From positions 53,117,261-53,181,260 of the forward strand of contig CM037871.1 in assembly GCA_021292105.1 (NCBI GenBank): DNA of 64,000 nucleotides, given 5' to 3'. Shown piece after piece: positions 57,701-64,000 of this stretch. A program made the translations under genes and the position numbers. Source of the DNA: Anadara kagoshimensis (Eukaryota > Mollusca > Bivalvia > Arcoida > Arcidae). How positions within the stretch are numbered: position 1 is the first letter of the stretch; each line of letters begins with the position of its first letter. Under the pieces are notes generated by a model that saw only the letters and a list, made by a program, of their open reading frames with translations, had not been told where the DNA came from and searched no databases.

Positions 57701-60700
57701 TATAGCTTACTATGCAGGGGTTTAAGTGTGTTGGTAAACAAGAGATATAGCTTACTATGCAGGGGTTTAAGTGTGTTGGTAAACAAGAGATATAGCTTAC
57801 TATGCAGGGGTTTAAGTGTGTTGGTAAACAAGAGATATAGCTTACTATGCAGGGGTTTAAGTGTGTTGGTAAACAAGAGATATAGCTTACTATGCAGGGG
57901 TTTAAGTGTGTTGGTAAACAAGAGATATAGCTTACTATGCAGGGGTTTAAGTATGTTGGTAAACAAGAGATATAGCTTACTATGCAGGGGTTTAAGTGTG
58001 TTGGTAAACAAGAGATATAGCTTACTATGTAGGGGTTTAAGTATGTTGGTAAACAAGAGATATAGCTTACTATGCAGGGGTTTAAGTGTGTTGGTAAACA
58101 AGAGATATAGCTTACTATGTAGGGGTTTAAGTATGTTGGTAAACAAGAGATATAGCTTACTATGCAGGGGTTTAAGTGTGTTGGTAAACAAGAGATATAG
58201 CTTACTATGCAGGGGTTTAAGTGTGTTGGTAAACAAGAGATATAGCTTACTATGCAGGGGTTTAAGTGTGTTGGTAAACAAGAGATATAGCTTACTATGC
58301 AGGGGTTTAAGTGTGTTGGTAAACAGAGATATAGCTTACTATGTAGGGGTTTAAGTATGTTGGTAAACAAGAGATATAGCTTACTATGCAGGGGTTTAAG
58401 TGTGTTGGTAAACAAGAGATATAGCTTACTATGCAGGGGTTTAAGTGTGTTGGTAAACAAGAGATATAGCTTACTATGCAGGGGTTTAAGTGTGTTGGTA
58501 AACAGAGATATAGCTTACTATGCAGGGGTTTAAGTGTGTTGGTAAACAAGAGATATAGCTTACTATGCAGGGGTTTAAGTGTGTTGGTAAACAAGAGATA
58601 TAGCTTACTATGTAGGGGTTTAAGTATGTTGGTAAACAAGAGATATAGCTTACTATGCAGGGGTTTAAGTGTGTTGGTAAACAAGAGATATAGCTTACTA
58701 TGCAGGGGTTTAAGTGTGTTGGTAAACAAGAGATATAGCTTACTATGCAGGGGTTTAAGTGTGTTGGTAAACAAGAGATATAGCTTACTATGCAGGGGTT
58801 TAAGTGTGTTGGTAAACAAGAGATATAGCTTACTATGTAGGGTTTAAGTATGTTGGTAAACAAGAGATATAGCTTACTATGCAGGGGTTTAAGTGTGTTG
58901 GTAAACAAGAGATATAGCTTACTATGCAGGGGTTTAAGTGTGTTGGTAAACAAGAGATATAGCTTACTATGCAGGGGTTTAAGTGTGTTGGTAAACCAGA
59001 GATATAGCTTACTATGCAGGGGTTTAAGTGTGTTGGTAAACAAGAGATATAGCTTACTATGCAGGGGTTTAAGTGTGTTGGTAAACAAGAGATATAGCTT
59101 ACTATGTAGGGGTTTAAGTATGTTGGTAAACAAGAGATATAGCTTACTATGCAGGGGTTTAAGTGTGTTGGTAAACAAGAGATATAGCTTACTATGCAGG
59201 GGTTTAAGTGTGTTGGTAAACAAGAGATATAGCTTACTATGCAGGGGTTTAAGTGTGTTGGTAAACAGAGATATAGCTTACTATGCAGGGGTTTAAGTGT
59301 GTTGGTAAACAAGAGATATAGCTTACTATGCAGGGGTTTAAGTGTGGTAAACAAGAGATATAGCTTACTATGCAGGGGTTTAAGTGTGTTGGTAAACAAG
59401 AGATATAGCTTACTATGCAGGGGTTTAAGTGTGTTGGTAAACAAGAGATATAGCTTACTATGCAGGGGTTTAAGTGTGTTGGTAAACAAGAGATATAGCT
59501 TACATGTACTATGCAGGGGTTTAAGTGTGTTGGTAAACAAGAGATATAGCTTATTATGCAGGGTTTTAAAGCTTAAGCATTTAATCCGATTTTTGATAAG
59601 TTTCATTCATGAATTGTGGTGTTCACCAGTTTACATTCAGTTAATTTCTTAATGGCTAATTTGGAACATACGTGAATTAAAGTGTGTACTGTAATGACAA
59701 CATACATTGTGTTTATTTTATAACAAACAGCAGAAGAATTACAATTTCTTAAGGATTTACATGTATACTTCTGCTGAGGACTCAAACAATTTCCTGCATT
59801 AAACTTTTTTCTGTACCTAAAATTTGGAAGGATATGACTATAGAACCACAATATATGAAGACAAAATCATATGGTAGTGCACCACTTTTTCCGTTAGGGC
59901 CATGTAAATATACCTGTATTTTAACAATTTTCCCTTTTTTGGCCTATTTTCACCCATTTTTGGGACATTTTTCTAGGAATTTCACATTTCCTGCATTACG
60001 CTTTTTTTCATACTTTCCAACTAGATCTCATGATTCTGAATAAATAAAGAACAAAAACACTATATGTTAGTGTTAGTGAAATTAATATTTAAAATTCTTT
60101 GTTGTCTTTCTTGGTCGAATTAATACCAGGTAATGAATTTTTGTTAAAAATTTGTTTTTTTTTCTATGTTTATCGAACAAAGAGGATTTAGATATAACTT
60201 TTTTTAGATAAATGATTGAAAAATGCATATCAAAGAATTTTGAAAAGCTAAAACAGATATTGGATATGTATTAATTTTGTAAAGTCAGTTTTTATAGACA
60301 TACCCCATTTTCTCCATTCTTTGGCTGACACCATTTGCCTTTTTTAATTCTTAAATTACAATACTCAAAAACTACTTGTTATAAGTACTGAATTTTTTTC
60401 ACAAAGTTTCAAGGCAACATAATAATTTTTAAGTAAATTACAATTTCCACGATTTTTACATATTTTGGAAATTATTTTCAAACAAGATTTCAACAAGACT
60501 GGAATATCAGAAGCATACACCCTTAATATTAAAGAACATGATGTTCAGGTGAGCCACAAATCTCTTCACTAACAGCTATTTTTATCAACTGCCTTTTGAA
60601 GAAAGAGGGAGATATTAAATTTGAGTTTAAGTCTGACCTTCTTTCCAACCTTCAGTCTGTATGTCACTCCATCTGTCCAAAATTCTTGTCTGCACAAATT

Positions 60701-62555
60701 CTCCAAAAGTAGGGAGCACTATTTCATGAAACTTGGTGCAAAGCATCAACATTGATAGAAGATGCACATATCATTAACCAAAGTTAGTTTGCTCATTTTC
60801 CTGGGAGTTACTGTCCTTTGAATATAAGTGCAAATCATAAAAAAGAACCTGTTGGCAGGAGATCCTAATTCACTGAATTTTCTTTTTAATTTCAGATTGA
60901 GGAGTTTAAAACTCAGTTAGAGAATGCACCAGTAAGAGATCCTGAAAAGAACATAGAACTGGCATTAAAAACTATAGATGATGAAATATACATGTTACGA
61001 CTTACTCAGGATGAGAAGGATAATTGTTTATTAGAATTAGAGGTACATGTGACCATCCATATCCAAAACGGGGCCCTTATGTCAAACATTTAAGATTTTT
61101 CACTTTAATGTTTTTGAAGCACCAGCATTTGGTTATACTGACATAGTAATGAATGTGAAATCCCTAAAAAAGCCACAACGTCATGTTTTTGTAACAGAAT
61201 ATATTTATTGCATTCAAAATCTGTTTTGTGCATAACTCAAGGCAGAGGTTTGAATCCCACTCAGGTGGATCCTTGTGTGAGAAAGCTTGTTAGTTGGCTG
61301 CTCCAGTTTTTGCTGGAAATCAGTGGTTTTCTTTTGGGTACTTTTACATATTAGTGAAAACATTTTAACAGATTTGCACAAATGAAGGAGTTATGTCTCC
61401 TTGGGGCCCCATTAAGGGAGGGAGGCGGGGGGATAGTGAAAATCTTTAAAAATGTTCTCCTCTGAACTTACAAGTGGTATAGGTTAAATATTTTATTTAT
61501 AGCATACTTAGGACACCTAGTTTCAGATTTGCACAAATTTTAGTGTAAGGCTAATATAAGAGAAATATGGCAAGGCACTTAAGGGGGATATTGCAAAAAT
61601 TACTATATTTTTCAATATATCTGGAAAACTATAAACTTTTTGTATACGCATGTATATTTGGAATACTGTAGGTATTGGCCTAACAATCATTTTGATATAT
61701 AGATGAAGATCATGGGTTCAAGGTCACAGATGCAAACAACTACCAAAATTGTTAATCATCTGGAAAACTATAAACATTTTGTACAGGCATGTATATTTAA
61801 ATATTGTAGGTATTAACTCAAGGATCATTTTGCTATATAGATAAAGGTCGTAGGATCAAAGGTCAAGGTCACAGATGCAAACAACTACCAAAACTTATAA
61901 TTATCTAGAAAACTAAACCTCTTGTATAGTATGTAAGAATATTGTAGGTATTGGCCTAATGATCATATATATATATATATATATATATAAAAAGGTCATG
62001 GTCACAGATGCAAATGAATTGCAAATGAATACCTAAATTGTTAATTATCTGGAATACTATCAAATTTTTGTGTAAGTACAATAATTAGAATATTATAGGC
62101 ATTTGCCTAACAATCATTTGATATATACATATGAAGATTATGAGTTCAAACTTTGAACTCATAATCTTCAATGTCTAAATTAGGAATTAATGAATGTATC
62201 TCTGGTTTTGTAGGATTTAATAGAAAAAATACCAGAAAGGCTATCATCAGATTGTTTGGAAAACTGTGTTGATATTTTTGTTAAACAAGAAATTGGTCAA
62301 TATGAGTCTGAAGACATTGAAAATCAGAAAAAACTATTTGTTAAATGGACTGCTGAACGTGAGGAGATGTTTGAACAACAATTACAAGACTACAAGAAGA
62401 AGGAGAAAGAGGATGAGGTGAAGCAGCGTTTGATAGAACTCCGGGAAAAAGAAGAGATCTTAAGTATGTTTGAACGGAAACACAAGCTGGATATCGCTGT
62501 AAATAAAGCAGATATGTGGAAAGTAGGAAGAAAACATGTTGATGCAAAACAGTAG
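45706..62555 (+). CDS. MRPS27: Mitochondrial small ribosomal subunit protein mS27 (MRPS27), ten exons
   Basis: mS27 is a pentatricopeptide-type protein of the mitoribosome small subunit. Exons: 45706-45772, 47255-47347, 48096-48166, 49817-49881, 52111-52225, 54390-54468, 56128-56276, 56762-57013, 60896-61042 and 62214-62555. All introns are GT-AG and the phases chain correctly to 459 residues (human protein about 414). The start is followed by a basic, acid-free presequence (MSRTFLRTACRCKNVQKHHV), typical of matrix import. Matches to the vertebrate protein include KRYLLSDAY (25-33), FYHTPDSVPVRDS, YGLFPDFYSANLLMDVFIKK (140-159) and MLQED. The C-terminus is a Lys/Glu-rich helix. Exons 3 and 7 are each bordered by an array of copies of their own splice junction. 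Exon 1 was chosen from presequence character, donor and phase; the others are well supported by family similarity. Confidence 0.92.
45773..46990. other. MRPS27 intron 1, 5' part, nothing firm
   Basis: AT-rich intron without recognised coding or mobile sequence apart from a G-rich patch near 46982-46996 just before the SINE. Confidence 0.5.
46994..47205 (+). mobile_element. tRNA-derived SINE in MRPS27 intron 1
   Basis: Box A-like GGTGGCTGAGTTGTC and box B GGTTCGAATCCCACTCAG, then a body with AAGTTTGTCAGTTTGCTTGC and GGTTTTCTCTGGATGCTCCA. Same family as 54032-54185 and 54899-55110. It ends about 50 bp before the exon 2 acceptor. Confidence 0.82.
47450..47640. repeat. Interspersed repeat paired with 19210-19440
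   Basis: Shares phrases in the same order with the nuclease intron repeat (AACTACCTTCTGCC, GGGAAAATT, GGATCTTCATTGCA). It lies in MRPS27 intron 2. Confidence 0.55.
48145..49109 (+). repeat. 46-bp minisatellite copied from the MRPS27 exon 3 splice donor, ~21 copies
   Basis: Each unit holds the last 22 bases of exon 3 (TAGTCTTATTGATATGGATA plus TT), the donor GTAAGT, and about 18 further intron bases (ACACAATGGTAATCATTG). The first unit is the functional exon end (48145-48166); the rest run into intron 3. Conservation is very high: variants are mostly TCATC for AATC, GCAAGT or GTAGGT for GTAAGT. Reading through any unit meets TAG at the start of the next in the exon's frame. Confidence 0.95.
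49110..49816. other. MRPS27 intron 3, 3' part
   Basis: AT-rich intron sequence with no recognised element. A patch with GTTAGCTTACC and GGGTTAGCTTCCCACC at 49136-49250 may be repeat-derived; no support beyond composition. Confidence 0.4.
49894..50495. mobile_element. Foldback-like element: 140-bp hairpin plus inverted AT-rich ends
   Basis: 49894-50033 is a nearly perfect hairpin with ~60-bp arms (TTATGGACTTTTTAGTTGTT onward) and a loop around TCGAGGCGATAGCCGAGG. Immediately after it, TTATTATATAATTAA (50037-50051) is repeated inverted as TTAATTATATAATAA at about 50480. The phrase ATATTCACCGG recurs at 50395. Extent is tentative; it starts 13 bp into MRPS27 intron 4. Confidence 0.6.
50519..51109. 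mobile_element. Two neighbouring MITEs of the TACAGTCAAACCTG family
   Basis: 50519-50697 (TACAGTCAAACCTATCTGTA to GGTTCAACTGTA) and 50741-51109 (TACAGTCAACCCTGTCTATA to CAGGTTTTACTGTA). The 43 bp between them resembles the bases following the second, so a local tandem duplication, not two insertions, may explain the pair. Related to 5914-6097. Confidence 0.7.
51508..52080. mobile_element. 573-bp DNA transposon remnant, CAGTGCTCCAAG ends
   Basis: Starts CAGTGCTCCAAG and ends CTTGGAGCACTG, with a perfect 5-bp target duplication CAATG (51503-51507 and 52081-52085). Interior repeats GTAGCCA and GTGGCCA phrases. Five-base duplications and CAG termini suggest a hAT-like mobiliser. The right end lies 30 bp upstream of MRPS27 exon 5, so it replaces most of the sequence where the branch point would normally lie. 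Confidence 0.87.
52265..52425. mobile_element. Diverged MITE of the TACAGTCAAACC family
   Basis: Contains AAAGTGGCCTTTATGAGCAG and TTTATATAGATGTGGCATTT with an end AGAGTTATTGTA, as in 50519-51109. The left end is eroded. Confidence 0.55.
52430..53590. other. MRPS27 intron 5 interior
   Basis: AT-rich intron, one short (GT)n patch near 52875-52900. No gene or defined element recognised. Confidence 0.5.
53592..53745. repeat. Long imperfect inverted repeat
   Basis: AAGGAATGATTGTAATTTTT to ATAGATAAAATTATTTGG is matched in inverted form by CCAAATAGTTTTATCTATAA to ATTACAATCATTTCTTTA, arms about 65 bp. A further copy of the CTGTCTATGGGATCATAGAT segment lies at about 53960-53980, so this may be part of a larger foldback element. 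Confidence 0.75.
54032..54185 (+). mobile_element. tRNA-derived SINE (Leu/Ser-like head)
   Basis: GCGAAGTTGGCCGAGTGGTC is a strong box A of the Leu/Ser type; box B is GGTTCAAACCC. The body follows at once (GGTTTTCTCTGGACATTCTA), so this is a SINE and not a tRNA gene. It ends in GAATTGACCACCAATT, shared with the minus-strand copy at 54899. Confidence 0.8.
54899..55110 (-). mobile_element. tRNA-derived SINE, minus strand
   Basis: The minus strand reads a degenerate head near 55100, then TTTGAATTCCACTCAGGAC, AAGTTTGTCAGTTTGCTTGT, GGTTTTCTCTGGACATTCCA and GAATTGACCACCTTGATATA. Same family as 54032. The G-run at about 54730-54750 lies between the two copies. Confidence 0.75.
55279..56155 (+). repeat. 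~51-bp minisatellite copied from the MRPS27 exon 7 splice acceptor, ~17 copies plus the real one
   Basis: Each unit has an intron part (TTTATATATATTTTCAG) ending in AG and an exon-like part (AGGCGTCCCTTGTGGCTTCA plus GAGATAATG). The functional exon at the distal end reads AGGCATCCCTCATAGCTTCA then GAGATCATG. The array lies wholly upstream, in intron 6. Conceptual translation of some units gives EASLVASDII or EAFLLASEIM, close to the true exon start EASLIASEIM, which confirms the origin. Units vary more than in the donor array. Confidence 0.93.
56303..56663 (+). mobile_element. Short AGCTCACCTG-family element
   Basis: Starts AGCTCACTTAT and ends CAGGTGAGCGTTAAGGATCT, the same framing as 1771-3138 but only 361 bp, without the 143-bp monomer series. 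It lies in MRPS27 intron 7. Confidence 0.65.
57337..59570. repeat. 45-bp minisatellite, ~49 copies, in MRPS27 intron 8
   Basis: Unit GGGGTTTAAGTGTGTTGGTA followed by AACAAGAGATATAGCTTACT and ATGCA. Copies are almost identical; a TGTAGGGGTTTAAGTATG variant recurs irregularly, and single-base deletions (AAACAGAGA) occur at four or so places. Because 45 is a multiple of three, both strands are open for hundreds of codons; these frames are artefacts. The unit does not match the exon 8 donor or exon 9 acceptor of MRPS27. Confidence 0.95.
59575..60895. other. MRPS27 intron 8, 3' part
   Basis: AT-rich. 60600-60860 has phrases typical of a molluscan interspersed repeat (GTATGTCACTCCATCTGTCC, ATTTCATGAAACTTGGTGCA). 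Nothing else recognised. Confidence 0.45.
61226..61345 (+). mobile_element. SINE fragment
   Basis: Box B-like GGTTTGAATCCCACTCAGG, then GAGAAAGCTTGTTAGTTGGC and CAGTGGTTTTCTTTTGGGTA, as in the SINE at 46994. Box A not seen. Confidence 0.7.
61575..62170. repeat. Monomers of the 143-bp GGTCAAGGTCACAGATG repeat plus a small palindrome
   Basis: Four degenerate monomers carry TATAAACTTTTTGTATACGC-like and GGTCACAGATGCAAAC phrases, with an (AT)n tract near 61965-61990. At about 62134-62171 GAAGATTATGAGTTCAAA is followed by its inverted copy. Related to 1771-3138. Confidence 0.7.
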
Positions 62556-64000
62556 GACAAAATGTTAAAATTATAAATGAAGAGACAATAGGTGTAGGAA
62601 AGGGCTATTGAAATACTAGTAGAAGGGCATTGTTAAAGTTACAGATGAACAGACTTGACCAAAGGAATCACTTTATTGTGTTGTGTGTTATAAGATAAAA
62701 AATGTGTGAAATTAGAATATCAAAATAGCAATACATTATGTAGTTAAACTTACCAAAACCCAAAACCTGAATACAAAAAATTGTATTTTTATAAAATACA
62801 ACATAATTTAGTTTCAACAAGTTGTTGGTATATAAGACTGCATTGTAAATAAAAAATAAATAATAATTATATTTTAAATTTCTAATAATTTCATTGGTTA
62901 AATGATGAAAAAGATGGGGTTATATTTCAATGGTCTGATTGCTTATTAGCATTGTCCACTCACATTCTAAATGACCTAAATTGATTGTGACATCATCATG
63001 GGTAATGCAATCATGCCGACATACTGTATAATGAGAAATATTCACCATGTATTAATATTCGCGGTTTTCACGGTCAAGTCTCAACCATGAAAATAAGTAC
63101 ACCCTAAGTTTTCTACATGTGAAGAAATATCAATGGGCCCCACAAACAACGCGGTAATTTTTACACCCCCCGGCCAGTGTTGTCTTTTATTGCATTCAAC
63201 TTACTGTTTGAAAAAAATATCAGCACAAAATGAACATGATGAATGGGAATTTATTAGTCTTGTTACCGTTTATTTCACATATTACTAAATCCATTATTTG
63301 ACACCCGAGGACAACTGAACAGCTATGTACCTTGACTTTCAGAGTGTTTACATGTAACAGGAAGCATGTTTATACTCAAGAACCAAACTTCTTAATGAAT
63401 AAAGTTCTACTTGTGTATAAAATTATATTATATATAAACTTTTACCGCATATATTTATATAATTAAAATCAAGAATTATAAAAATAAAATGGTTACTTCA
63501 TTTTATTTGGAATTTCGTGCCATTATAATCTCTCCATACTGAGCCATGTGTTAGCATCATCTGTGTATATTTTATCGTGCACTTAAGACTGACATTTATA
63601 GTAAATTTTGCGTGCGATATATTTTGAAATTTTGTGTTCATATTTTACTGTATTCCCTCATTGTTTTTATTAAAAATAACTTTAATATTGATGTACATTG
63701 TATCATTTTACCTGGATCAATCTTCACGTTTTTTTAACATAACTGTTGTCACGGTAAAGTAAGCATTTAGGAGGATTGGTGTGTTCCCCGAACGCCTACT
63801 CGCATAAAACAACACCTCATTAGAGATGGGGATTAAGGGGCCTTTCAAAGGTGCTTTACCTATAATTTTACCAATAATTTACCTGAATTTTAAGGTAAAT
63901 ATTGAAACTGAATTTTAAGGTAAATATTGAAACTTATGACAATTTTTTAAATGAAGTTTCTATGATGTTATTCAGATACTCTTAAAGTATTAATTTTAAC
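62556..64000. other. MRPS27 3' UTR and downstream flank
   Basis: AATAAA at 62848-62853, about 290 bp after the stop, is a likely polyadenylation signal. 63010-63120 shows ATTCGCGG and ACGGTCAAG phrases related to the MITE at 21239. No further gene recognised up to the window edge. Confidence 0.6.

Noticed and set aside
57337..59652. Several 120-320-codon open frames on both strands with a 15-residue repeat
   Set aside because: Artefact of the 45-bp array inside MRPS27 intron 8; frames on both strands are equally open.

Overview
The window is nuclear DNA of an animal, most likely a bivalve mollusc. It is AT-rich, has spliced genes with GT-AG introns, and carries repeats widespread in molluscs: modules around the motif GGTCAAGGTCACAGATG, elements framed by AGCTCACCTG and CAGGTGAGCG, and tRNA-derived SINEs. 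The species cannot be settled from the sequence alone.

Layout. (1) 1-14.0 kb: a minus-strand gene for BORCS8, a subunit of the BORC lysosome-positioning complex, in six coding exons; its introns hold a SINE-head satellite, a 4.45-kb DNA transposon and two minisatellites. (2) 14.9-18.1 kb: 5' flank of BORCS8, a small MITE and a dead LINE 3' end. (3) 18.2-20.6 kb: a two-exon gene for a YqaJ/lambda-exonuclease-family nuclease. (4) 20.6-26.1 kb: minisatellite, MITEs, SINEs and low-complexity DNA. (5) 26,085-36,314: a complete Polinton/Maverick-type element of 10.2 kb, bounded by terminal inverted repeats and a perfect 6-bp target duplication. It encodes DNA polymerase B, a packaging-type ATPase, a zinc-finger protein and a chromodomain integrase, but I see no capsid or protease gene. 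(6) 36.7-38.8 kb: an intact TRIM (RING, B-box, coiled-coil) gene. (7) 41.0-45.5 kb: a second copy of the 4.45-kb transposon, ending 164 bp before the next gene. (8) 45.7-62.6 kb: MRPS27 (mitoribosomal protein mS27), ten coding exons on the plus strand. (9) 62.6-64 kb: its 3' flank.

The main unexplained pattern concerns four minisatellites in the two housekeeping genes. Each has a repeat unit that is a copy of the adjacent exon-intron junction. In BORCS8 there is one acceptor array and one donor array; in MRPS27 likewise one donor and one acceptor array. Each array runs from the functional splice site into the intron, so it forms a long series of potential decoy splice sites. A fifth satellite amplifies the box-A half of a SINE tRNA head. 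The other main points are the capsid-less Polinton with a tripled left terminus, and an unassigned 4.45-kb transposon family with 15-bp termini and 3-bp target duplications.

The host genes do not form an operon-like unit. The Polinton genes all lie on one strand and together cover replication, an ATPase and integration, but most are broken by single-base homopolymer changes, so this copy as assembled would not make full-length proteins.
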